A stretch of DNA of 7,254 nucleotides, taken from contig CAMPKR010000126.1 of assembly GCA_946887345.1 (NCBI GenBank), forward strand, positions 1 to 7,254, written 5' to 3'. Source of the stretch: an uncultured Bacteroidota bacterium (lineage in GTDB: Bacteria; Bacteroidota; Bacteroidia; Chitinophagales; Chitinophagaceae). A model generated the notes under the pieces. That model had not been told where the DNA came from and ran no database searches. It saw only the letters and a list, made by a program, of their open reading frames with translations. Position numbers and translations under genes: made by a program. Of this stretch, positions 1-5,495 are shown in pieces (the stretch's first letter is position 1; each line of letters opens with the position of its first letter).

Positions 1-1580
1 GCGAACTGGAAGCTGTAATTAGTGAAGACGCCAGCTGGCGCCAGATAAAAATGACAATCGATACTACCAACAGAGAATATGAAGACGCTTTCACCTATTT
101 CTGCCTGGAAATAGAACCGAAGATGAAGCCCTACTTCTTTGAGATCAATAAAAAATTACTTGCCTCACCTTTCAAATCAGATCTGCCGGCCACAGAATTC
201 TTCCCCTACCTGCGTAATGTAGATACTGCCGTAAACCTGTACAGGGATGAGAACGTTTCCATCCAGGCCGAGCTGAGTGTGTTGGCTCAACAGTATGGTA
301 CCATCTCAGGTCAGATGACAATTGAGGTAGAAGGGAAAGAATACACCCTCCAGCAGGCAGCCCGCTTCCTCCAGAAGCCGGATCGCAAACTCCGCGAAGA
401 GGTATACAGGAAAATATCAGCTCGTCGCCTGCAGGATAAAGACAAACTGAACGAATTATTTGATAAGCTCCTCGCTGGTCGCCAGCAGGTAGCTAAGAAT
501 GCCGGGTTCGATAACTACCGTGACTATAAGTTCAAAGAACTCGGCCGCTTCGACTATACGCCTGAAGATTGCTTCGAGTTTCACGAGGCGGTACGTGAAC
601 ATATTCTGCCATTGCAGAAAATGCTGGTAGAAGCCCGCAGGCAAAGGTTAGGCCTTGAAGTAATGAGGCCTTGGGACGGCGATGCCGAACCGGAAGGAAC
701 AGAACCGCTTCATCCTTTCACCACGGGTCAGGAATTATCCGACGGTGCTATAGAAGTATTCGGCCGCCTGCGTCCTTTCTTTAAAGAGTGCCTGGATACA
801 ATGGTCGACATGAAGCGCCTCGATCTGGAGAGTCGTATAGGCAAAGCACCCGGCGGTTACAATTGTCCCCTCGCAGAAACAGGTGTCCCCTTCATCTTCA
901 TGAATGCTGCCGGCACCATCGGCGACCTTATCACCATGATGCACGAAGGTGGTCACGCAGTACATTCCTTCCTGTCTCACCCGCTTCAGTTGAGCGCGTT
1001 TAAAGAATACCCCATGGAGATCGCCGAGCTGGCCTCTATGAGCATGGAGCTTTTCACGATGGAGCACTGGGATGTATTCTTCAAAAATGCGGACGAACTG
1101 AAACGCGCCAAACTCGAAGAAATGGAGCGGGTCATCTCTGTCCTCCCCTGGATAGCCACCATAGATAAATTCCAGCACTGGCTATATACCAACCCCGGCC
1201 ACAGCATCACTCAGCGCGAAGAGCAATGGCTCAGCATACTCAACGAATTCTCCACAGGCATTACCGACTGGTCCGGATTCGAAGAATTCCGCGCCAATTT
1301 CTGGCAAAAGCAACTCCACCTGTTCGAGGTACCGTTCTATTATATAGAATATGGCATTGCCCAGCTGGGAGCCATAGCCATGTGGCGCCAATACCGCGGG
1401 AACAAAGAGCAGGCTCTCGATAACTACATGAGCGCCCTCAGCCTCGGCTACACCAAAACACTCAAAGAACTGTATTCAACCGCCGGCATCAAATTCGACT
1501 TTTCACCCGCCTACATCAAAGAACTCGGCACCTTCGTAAAAGATGCCCTGCTGGAAATGGGTTTGAAAGGTGAAGCCTGA
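1..1580 (+). CDS. M3-family oligoendopeptidase (PepF-like), 5' end cut by window
   Basis: Zinc metallopeptidase that cleaves short peptides, probably in the cytoplasm since no signal peptide is visible in the part present. Counting residues from the Met codon at 51, the zinc motif HEGGH is at 298-302 (nt 942-956), with the third ligand probably Glu326 in the AELASMSME stretch. A Tyr/Gly-rich segment near 430-435 (FYYIEYG) matches the conserved C-terminal substrate-binding region of the M3 family. The strongly conserved segment before the zinc site (PGGYNCPL to IFMNAAGT) is intact. The Met at 51 is probably not the start: the frame is open to the window edge, the 16 upstream codons encode a family-like stretch (ELEAVISEDASWRQIK), and no ribosome-binding site precedes 51. 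Bacteroidota members are usually about 560-575 residues, so roughly 40-50 N-terminal residues would be missing. It converges on the PfkB kinase gene. Family assignment is secure; the physiological substrate is unknown. Confidence 0.96.
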   Translation, partial: ELEAVISEDASWRQIKMTIDTTNREYEDAFTYFCLEIEPKMKPYFFEINKKLLASPFKSDLPATEFFPYLRNVDTAVNLYRDENVSIQAELSVLAQQYGTISGQMTIEVEGKEYTLQQAARFLQKPDRKLREEVYRKISARRLQDKDKLNELFDKLLAGRQQVAKNAGFDNYRDYKFKELGRFDYTPEDCFEFHEAVREHILPLQKMLVEARRQRLGLEVMRPWDGDAEPEGTEPLHPFTTGQELSDGAIEVFGRLRPFFKECLDTMVDMKRLDLESRIGKAPGGYNCPLAETGVPFIFMNAAGTIGDLITMMHEGGHAVHSFLSHPLQLSAFKEYPMEIAELASMSMELFTMEHWDVFFKNADELKRAKLEEMERVISVLPWIATIDKFQHWLYTNPGHSITQREEQWLSILNEFSTGITDWSGFEEFRANFWQKQLHLFEVPFYYIEYGIAQLGAIAMWRQYRGNKEQALDNYMSALSLGYTKTLKELYSTAGIKFDFSPAYIKELGTFVKDALLEMGLKGEA

Positions 1581-1590
1581 TAAAAGAAGA

Positions 1591-1620
1591 TGTCATGGTG
1601 AGCGGAGCCGAACCATGACA
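1591..1620. repeat. 9-bp perfect inverted repeat (TGTCATGGT / ACCATGACA)
   Basis: The arms TGTCATGGT (1591-1599) and ACCATGACA (1612-1620) pair perfectly around a 12-nt GC-rich loop, starting 10 bp after the peptidase stop codon. It lacks a T tract and lies upstream of the real terminator. The form resembles small interspersed palindromes that I recall from intergenic DNA of Bacteroidota, but no second copy is in the window, so the repeat-family status is inference. Confidence 0.6.
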
Positions 1621-1662
1621 CAGATGACGGGTAGCGGCTCAGCTGAATAAAGGAGAAAAAGC

Positions 1663-1694
1663 AAAAAAAGCGCTCCCACAGGAGCGCTTTTTCT
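1663..1694. terminator. Bidirectional intrinsic terminator between convergent genes
   Basis: A perfect stem of AGCGCTCC (1669-1676) and GGAGCGCT (1681-1688) encloses a 4-nt loop (CACA). It is preceded by seven A residues and followed by five T residues, so the A and T tracts can extend the stem and each strand ends in a U-run. It lies between the stop of the peptidase gene (1580) and the stop of the kinase gene (1730), which face each other, so it can serve both. Confidence 0.92.
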
Positions 1695-1729
1695 ATCAAG
1701 GCAAATCTTCAAAATCTGAAGAATCGTGG

Positions 1730-2650
1730 TTACATCACTATATCAAACTGTACCAAATCCACAAACTCTCCTATCCTTGCACTTATCTCCTCATTAGTCA
1801 GTTCCTTCAGCCTGTTAGGACCAAACTTCTCTACACAGAAAGAAGCCATCGCGGACCCAACAATAATAGCCCGCTTCATATTTTCAAAAGAAATGTCCTT
1901 GGTCTTGGCTATATGACCCATAAAGCCACCTGCGAATGTATCACCCGCACCTGTCGGGTCAAAGACCTCTTCCAGCGGCAGCGCCGGCGCAAAGAACACC
2001 TGCTTGCCATGAAACAGCAACGCACCATGCTCACCCTTCTTGATGATCAGGTATTTCGGTCCCATAGCCTGTATTTTGGCAGCAGCCTTCACCAGCGAGA
2101 ACTCACCGCTCAGCTGGCGTGCCTCGCTATCGTTCACCATCAGCACGTCTACCAGGCTCAGCGTAGTCTTCAGGTCATCCAGCGCCACTTCCATCCAGAA
2201 GTTCATGGTATCCATCACTACCAGCTTGGGGCGGTTCTTCAATTGTTTTATCACATTGGTCTGCACAGCAGGCACCAGGTTACCCAGCATCAGGAACTCG
2301 CAGTCCTGGTAGCTTTCGGGCAGGGTAGGGTTAAAATGCTCCAGTACGTTCAGCTCAGTTACCAGCGTATCGCGGGTATTCATATCCATGTGGTAACGGC
2401 CGCTCCAGAAAAAGCTCTTGCCATCTTTCACCACTTCCACACCTTCCATATCCACGCCGCGGTTAGTAAGCGCATCCATTTCCTCCTGCGGAAAATCACC
2501 ACCCACTATCGATACCTGCCTGATCTTATTGGTAAAATAAGAAGCCGACCATGCCACATAAGTACCCGATCCACCTATTATCCTGTCCACCTTACCAAAC
2601 GGTGTTTCCAGCGCATCAAAGGCCATAGAGCCTATTACTACTAAAGACAT
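1730..2650 (-). CDS. PfkB/ribokinase-family carbohydrate kinase
   Basis: Cytoplasmic ATP-dependent kinase of the ribokinase fold that phosphorylates a sugar or nucleoside; the exact substrate cannot be read from the sequence. The 306-residue length is normal. The N-terminal strand (VVIGSMAFD, 3-11) is followed by the substrate-side GGSG motif at 26-29, then VNDSEA at 172-177, KKGEHGA at 204-210, and the C-terminal signature DPTGAGDTF at 231-239 with catalytic base Asp237 and the GAGD anion hole. The ATG at 2650 is chosen because it begins directly with the first strand and sits 20 bp from a good -7 box; there is no Shine-Dalgarno sequence. It is divergent from the nucleotidyltransferase gene (97 bp apart) and convergent with the peptidase gene. 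Adenosine kinase, ribokinase or a broader sugar kinase are all possible; the family call is firm. Confidence 0.94.
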   Translation of the reverse strand: MSLVVIGSMAFDALETPFGKVDRIIGGSGTYVAWSASYFTNKIRQVSIVGGDFPQEEMDALTNRGVDMEGVEVVKDGKSFFWSGRYHMDMNTRDTLVTELNVLEHFNPTLPESYQDCEFLMLGNLVPAVQTNVIKQLKNRPKLVVMDTMNFWMEVALDDLKTTLSLVDVLMVNDSEARQLSGEFSLVKAAAKIQAMGPKYLIIKKGEHGALLFHGKQVFFAPALPLEEVFDPTGAGDTFAGGFMGHIAKTKDISFENMKRAIIVGSAMASFCVEKFGPNRLKELTNEEISARIGEFVDLVQFDIVM

Positions 2651-2670
2651 ATCTGTTTTTTAATTTGGCG

Positions 2671-2678
2671 CAAAGGTA
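2671..2678 (-). promoter_or_regulatory. Bacteroidota -7 box (TACCTTTG) of the kinase gene
   Basis: On the minus strand TACCTTTG matches the TAnnTTTG consensus recognised by the Bacteroidota primary sigma factor. It lies 20 bp before the kinase ATG, which predicts a leader of about 15 nt. A clear TTTG at the -33 position is not seen; that region overlaps the 8-bp repeats described at 2687-2718. Confidence 0.7.
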
Positions 2679-2686
2679 GTTTTCTA

Positions 2687-2718
2687 ATGTGAAAATGTGG
2701 AAATTTGAAAATGTGCTG
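2687..2718. repeat. Four 8-bp tandem units related to ATGTGAAA
   Basis: Units start at 2687, 2695, 2703 and 2711 (ATGTGAAA, ATGTGGAA, ATTTGAAA, ATGTGCTG). They fill the space between the divergent kinase and nucleotidyltransferase genes. The same 8-bp motif with the same period recurs at 4323-4354 and 4369-4384. Confidence 0.75.
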
Positions 2719-2747
2719 ATGAAAATAGGTCAGTCACTAGTAACCAG

Positions 2748-3461
2748 ATGAAAGCAATGATATTCGCGGCGGGTCTAGGTACGAGGCTGAAGCCTTTTAC
2801 TGACAGTCATCCTAAAGCCCTGGCAGAGGTAAATGGTAAGACACTACTCGAACATACTATAAAATATCTCCAACGCTTCGGCATTGAAGACCTAGTCGTC
2901 AACGTCCACCACTTCGCCGACCAGATAGAACAGGCAATAAACGACAACTCCGGCTACGGCTCCTGGGTCACTATCTCCGACGAATGCGAAGAAGTACTGG
3001 AAACAGGCGGCGGTCTAAAAAAAGCAGCAGATCACTTTACAGGAGATGAGCCCTTTGTGGTAATGAACGTAGATGTGCTCACCAATCTCGACCTCGGTAA
3101 AATGATAGAGCAGCACAAAGACAGCGAAGCCATGGCTACTCTCGCAGTAATGAAGCGCGACTCATCCCGCCAGTTGCTGTTTGACGAGCACATGCTCCTC
3201 TGCGGCTGGACCAATACCGGCACCGGTGAGCAAAAGATCAGCCGCGAGGTGCTATCCATGTTTCCATTTGCCTTTAGCGGCGTACAGGTACTTTCACCTG
3301 CAATACTGGATATGCCCTTCACAGGAAAGTTCTCCATGATAGACGTATACCTCCATTTCGCAAAAACGAACCTCATCAAAGGCTTCGATCATTCCGGCAA
3401 TATCTTCATAGATGTCGGCAAACCGGAGAGTTTGGAAAAGGCTGCTTACCTGTTTGAATAA
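2748..3461 (+). CDS. Sugar-1-phosphate nucleotidyltransferase, MurU-like
   Basis: Cytoplasmic enzyme of the NTP-transferase (GT-A-like) fold that couples a sugar-1-phosphate to an NTP, giving an NDP-sugar and pyrophosphate. The 237-residue protein opens with the signature AAGLGTRLKPFTDSHPKAL (7-25), including the Arg13 and Lys23 positions. It has ETGGGL at 85-90, a metal-binding NVDV at 107-110 (Asp109) and a second metal Asp222 in the IDVGKP segment. Short length, lack of an added C-terminal domain and the ETGGG motif resemble MurU, the MurNAc-1-phosphate uridylyltransferase of peptidoglycan recycling, better than the longer RmlA or GalU enzymes. No AmgK-type kinase lies next to it, so substrate specificity is inference. 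The ATG at 2748 begins directly at the first strand (MKAMIFAAG); there is no Shine-Dalgarno sequence, and no clear -7 box was found. It is divergent from the PfkB gene. Confidence 0.92.
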   Translation: MKAMIFAAGLGTRLKPFTDSHPKALAEVNGKTLLEHTIKYLQRFGIEDLVVNVHHFADQIEQAINDNSGYGSWVTISDECEEVLETGGGLKKAADHFTGDEPFVVMNVDVLTNLDLGKMIEQHKDSEAMATLAVMKRDSSRQLLFDEHMLLCGWTNTGTGEQKISREVLSMFPFAFSGVQVLSPAILDMPFTGKFSMIDVYLHFAKTNLIKGFDHSGNIFIDVGKPESLEKAAYLFE

Positions 3462-3477
3462 GGCGATTTTTTAACGC

Positions 3478-3582
3478 GTGCAAGCTTGTGCAACGTATGT
3501 GCCGACTTGTGCAGTGTATGTGCACGCTTGTGCAGCATGTGTGCCAACTTGTGCAAGGTTGGTGCAGCGTAGTGCAAACTTG
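3478..3582. repeat. Array of ten GTGC boxes alternating 10 and 11 bp apart (five 21-bp units)
   Basis: GTGC occurs at 3478, 3488, 3499, 3509, 3520, 3530, 3541, 3551, 3562 and 3572, so the spacings alternate 10 and 11 without exception. The five 21-bp units carry a first half of the form GTGCnnnCTT (for example GTGCAAGCTT; the last copy deviates) and a second half beginning GTGCA. The average spacing of 10.5 bp equals one turn of B-DNA. The array begins 16 bp after the nucleotidyltransferase stop codon. No unit continues before 3478 or after 3582. Confidence 0.9.
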
Positions 3583-3830
3583 ATTTTAGTGAAATTCCTT
3601 TGCCAATAAGGGTTTTGGCGTAATGTGCGACGTTTTGATTTTCATAGGGTTTAAAGAATGTGACAGATTGTCCTGTCTTTGTAAAGTTACGAAAAGTAGT
3701 TGGCGAAAATTTCAAAACCGGTTTTTATGTGCATAACTTTTTTGCACTTTTTTTATAATTTTTTGAAGAGATGTTTCAATTTCTTTCAACTTTTTTATGT
3801 GTTGGGCGAGGGGCTCAGTCGCTGTGGGAC
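3583..3830. other. AT-rich intergenic stretch without a credible gene
   Basis: This part of the 615-bp gap has no ORF with a plausible start, no tRNA-like structure and no exact TAnnTTTG box on either strand. It contains a perfect 12-bp palindrome, AAAACCGGTTTT, at 3714-3725, followed by T-rich runs up to about 3800. One DnaA-box-like 9-mer lies at 3728-3736 on the minus strand, but alone it has no weight. Confidence 0.6.
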
Positions 3831-3924
3831 CTCACCCCCGGCCCCTCTCCATAAATGGAGAGGGGAGAAAAATATATCTCACCTCCGACACGTCTCTATA
3901 AATGGAGAGGGGAGAAAAATATAT
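3831..3924. repeat. 47-bp hairpin element in two tandem copies
   Basis: Copy 1 is 3831-3877 and copy 2 is 3878-3924, directly adjoining and of equal length. Each begins CTCACC and ends in an identical 27-bp half (3851-3877 and 3898-3924). The five differences all lie in the first 20 bp. Copy 1 contains a perfect hairpin with 11-bp arms (CCCCTCTCCAT at 3842-3852 and its complement at 3855-3865). In copy 2 the left arm has lost several pairing positions. A related element lies at 7089-7122. The form matches a family of C-rich REP-like palindromes that I recall as widespread in Bacteroidota intergenic DNA. Confidence 0.88.
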
Positions 3925-4047
3925 TTGTGGGTACGCGGTAGCCTGCCAGGCGGAGAATTGTTTATGGCTTGTTCAAGTTATGGATTTAAGCAATTCACTC
4001 GTCTATATAATGTGATAAATATCATATCATATTTGCGTATTATCTAT

Positions 4048-4055
4048 TATGTTTG
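4048..4055 (+). promoter_or_regulatory. Bacteroidota -7 box (TATGTTTG) before the small membrane protein gene
   Basis: TATGTTTG is an exact match to TAnnTTTG. It predicts transcription from about 4060, leaving a leader of about 15 nt before the ATG at 4077. It overlaps a possible TTG start at 4053, which therefore would not be translated. A short inverted repeat (TGATA, 2 nt, TATCA; 4013-4024) lies just upstream of where the -33 region should be. A clear TTTG at -33 is not evident. Confidence 0.6.
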
Positions 4056-4076
4056 CAGTCCAAAAAAACAGGAAAA

Positions 4077-4322
4077 ATGAGCCAGGAAGAAATGAGCAGT
4101 AACCGGAACTACAGGAACGTGCGTGCAGTGATGCACCTGGGTATGGGTGGTATCTATATCCTGTTCGGGGCCATCATTGCCATGTACAAGAATTTCGTGA
4201 CGGTTGAGTTATCGCCGGCTATGGCCTACGGTGTTGGTGGCCTGATGATTTTGTACGGTGGTTTCAGACTCTACCGGGGCTTCGCCGATATGCGGGAAAT
4301 GCGCCGGGAAAGACGGAAGTAA
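4077..4322 (+). CDS. Small membrane protein with two predicted helices, function unknown
   Basis: An 81-residue protein that I do not recognise. A charged N-terminus (1-16) is followed by two hydrophobic glycine-rich segments, at about 18-37 (MHLGMGGIYILFGAIIAM) and 48-66 (AMAYGVGGLMILYGGF), then a strongly basic tail (residues 67-81, ending RRERRK). The basic tail suggests that both termini are in the cytoplasm. The ATG at 4077 is chosen over an in-frame TTG at 4053 because the -7 box overlaps the TTG, and because an AGGA sequence lies about 5 nt before the ATG. It is the first gene of a co-oriented group with a PstS-like lipoprotein gene 162 bp downstream and a TPR gene after that. An envelope role with these partners is inference. 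That the gene is real is supported by clean hydrophobic periodicity and codon use like its neighbours. Confidence 0.78.
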   Translation: MSQEEMSSNRNYRNVRAVMHLGMGGIYILFGAIIAMYKNFVTVELSPAMAYGVGGLMILYGGFRLYRGFADMREMRRERRK

Positions 4323-4384
4323 ATGTGGAGATGTGAAAATGTGAGAATGTGAAAATTGTTTTGTGGTAATGTGAAAATTTGAAA
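4323..4384. repeat. 8-bp tandem units related to ATGTGAAA, in two clusters
   Basis: Four units start at 4323, 4331, 4339 and 4347 (ATGTGGAG, ATGTGAAA, ATGTGAGA, ATGTGAAA). After a 14-bp break two more start at 4369 and 4377 (ATGTGAAA, ATTTGAAA). The array begins at the first base after the TAA stop of the small membrane protein gene. The motif and period are the same as at 2687-2718. Confidence 0.78.
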
Positions 4385-4471
4385 ACTGTTTCCGATGACA
4401 GTGGGATGACATCCACGTTAATTTAGTGTTACAACATTTTAATGCAGACAGACGTTTTTTAAAATATTGCC

Positions 4472-4479
4472 TAAAATTG
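4472..4479 (+). promoter_or_regulatory. Possible -7 box (TAAAATTG) just before the PstS-like gene
   Basis: TAAAATTG matches TAnnTTTG in all but one defined position and ends only 5 bp before the ATG at 4485. If active, transcription would start at or next to the ATG, giving a leaderless or nearly leaderless message. That would fit the absence of any Shine-Dalgarno sequence. No clear -33 element is visible, so this is tentative. Confidence 0.35.
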
Positions 4480-4484
4480 CGCCC

Positions 4485-5390
4485 ATGCAAGGCTTAGCCA
4501 GGATAGCAGTATTAGCTGCAGCACTAACCATAACTGCCTGCGGAGACCAAAAAAAAGACGGCCCCACAGACACGATGACTACGGGTAAAATAGAGATATC
4601 GGTAGACGAAACCTATCGCCCCGTAATAGAGCAGCAACTGAAAGTTTTTGACAGCAGCTATCCTGAAGCGAAGATCACCGCTAACTATAAGGCTGAAGCA
4701 GAGTGTTTTAAAGATCTTTTTGAGAATAAGGCAAGGATGATACTGGTTACCCGCCAGCTGACAGCAGAAGAAAAGGCCTGGTGCGAGCAGCAAAAGATTG
4801 TAACCGAGTCGCTGGAGCTGGTGAGGGACGCAGTAGCTGTAATATTGCCACCGGGTGCAACAGATACCATGTTCAGTGTAGACCAGATAAAGGGCATACT
4901 GATGGGTACTTATAACAAGAAGTACACAGTAGTGTTCGACGATCAGGCTTCAAGCACAGTCCGCTATATAACAGACTCGCTGCTGCGAGGGCAGAAGCTG
5001 GGCACGAACGTGTTTGCAGCCAAGGGTAATGACAGCGTGGTGGCATATGTGGCTAAGAACCCGGATGCCATTGGCTTTGTAGGTCTGAGCTACGTAGGCA
5101 ACCCGGAAGGTACTACAGGTGATAATGAGTTCATTACAAATGTTAAAATTGCCAGCATTTATAACGACAAGACACAGAGGGCCTACAAGCCTTACCAGGC
5201 TTACATTGCACAGCGCGTGTACCCTTTCAGCCGCAACCTGTATTATATAAAACATGAAACCTACCCGGGGCTTGGCACGGGCTTTGCAAATTTCTTAGCA
5301 AGAGAGAGAGGACAGCTTATCTTTGCGCACTCGCACCTGTTTCCGCTAAGGATGAATATAGTGATAAGGGACGCGGCTATCAGTAGGTAG
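4485..5390 (+). CDS. PstS-like substrate-binding lipoprotein
   Basis: Predicted exported lipoprotein of the phosphate-binding-type (PBP-like) superfamily, 301 residues. The N-terminus has a short hydrophobic segment ending in the lipobox I-T-A-C with Cys19 as the lipidated residue, followed by a hydrophilic linker (GDQKKDG). The binding domain runs from about 35 to 285. It includes a first strand at 35-40, DDQASSTVRY at 152-161 (the place of the Ser/Thr-rich anion-binding loop), the KGNDSVVAYVAKNPDAIGFVG stretch at 180-200 in the typical hinge region, and YPFSRNLYY at 246-254. The ATG at 4485 is chosen because it gives a proper signal peptide; an upstream TTG at 4467 would only lengthen it. 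No permease or ATPase gene is adjacent, and a TPR protein gene follows after 105 bp, so an alternative partner is likely. Phosphate as ligand is inferred from the family and not shown. Confidence 0.9.
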   Translation: MQGLARIAVLAAALTITACGDQKKDGPTDTMTTGKIEISVDETYRPVIEQQLKVFDSSYPEAKITANYKAEAECFKDLFENKARMILVTRQLTAEEKAWCEQQKIVTESLELVRDAVAVILPPGATDTMFSVDQIKGILMGTYNKKYTVVFDDQASSTVRYITDSLLRGQKLGTNVFAAKGNDSVVAYVAKNPDAIGFVGLSYVGNPEGTTGDNEFITNVKIASIYNDKTQRAYKPYQAYIAQRVYPFSRNLYYIKHETYPGLGTGFANFLARERGQLIFAHSHLFPLRMNIVIRDAAISR

Positions 5391-5418
5391 TCGTAAGTCG
5401 TGAGTCGTAAGTCATAAG
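5391..5418. repeat. Four 7-bp tandem units (TCGTAAG)
   Basis: Units TCGTAAG, TCGTGAG, TCGTAAG and TCATAAG follow each other at 5391, 5398, 5405 and 5412. The array begins at the first base after the TAG stop codon of the PstS-like gene. Confidence 0.8.
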
Positions 5419-5423
5419 TTGAG

Positions 5424-5447
5424 GTTGATAGGATGATAGGTTGATAG
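5424..5447. repeat. Three 8-bp tandem units (GTTGATAG)
   Basis: GTTGATAG, GATGATAG and GTTGATAG lie at 5424, 5432 and 5440, followed by a T-run. They are separated by 5 bp from the 7-bp array and have a different motif, so two unrelated microsatellites share this 105-bp gap. Confidence 0.75.
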
Positions 5448-5471
5448 GTTTTTTGAAGGTAAATAGTAAGA

Positions 5472-5480
5472 TAGTTTTTG
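5472..5480 (+). promoter_or_regulatory. Weak candidate promoter before the TPR gene
   Basis: TAGTTTTTG resembles TAnnTTTG with one extra base between TA and TTTG, and ends 15 bp before the ATG at 5496. A TTTTG (5451-5455) lies 16 bp upstream. The gene could equally be read through from the PstS-like gene, since no terminator separates them. Confidence 0.25.
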
Positions 5481-5495
5481 ATTTTTTGAACTGAT

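Noticed and set aside
1913..2644. 243-codon open frame on the + strand
   Set aside because: It lies fully antisense to the PfkB gene, is rich in His, Gln and Arg as expected of a shadow frame, and has no promoter or ribosome-binding signal.
3478..3582. Possible CRISPR array
   Set aside because: The units are 21 bp with no separate unique spacers, the repeat core is only 4-5 bp, and there are no cas genes.
3661..3680. Short inverted repeat GACAG / CTGTC as a terminator for the nucleotidyltransferase gene
   Set aside because: The stem is only 5 bp, the T tract is short, and it lies about 200 bp after the stop codon; no convincing terminator was found for that gene.
3728..3736. DnaA-box-like 9-mer (TTATGCACA on the minus strand) beside AT-rich DNA
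   Set aside because: Only one such site is present and there are no replication genes nearby; a replication origin would need a cluster.
4053..4076. TTG codon at 4053 as start of the small membrane protein
   Set aside because: It lies inside the TATGTTTG -7 box, upstream of the predicted transcription start; the ATG at 4077 has an AGGA sequence at a suitable distance.
3700..4080. 126-codon frame on the + strand in the intergenic gap
   Set aside because: It runs through the T-rich stretch and both hairpin-repeat copies, has a low-complexity Phe-rich start and no family resemblance, and overlaps the -7 box and start of the next gene.
4209..4490. 93-codon frame on the - strand
   Set aside because: It is the translation of the ATGTGAAA repeats (a His/Phe/Ser-rich stretch) plus the antisense of the small membrane protein gene; a repeat artefact.
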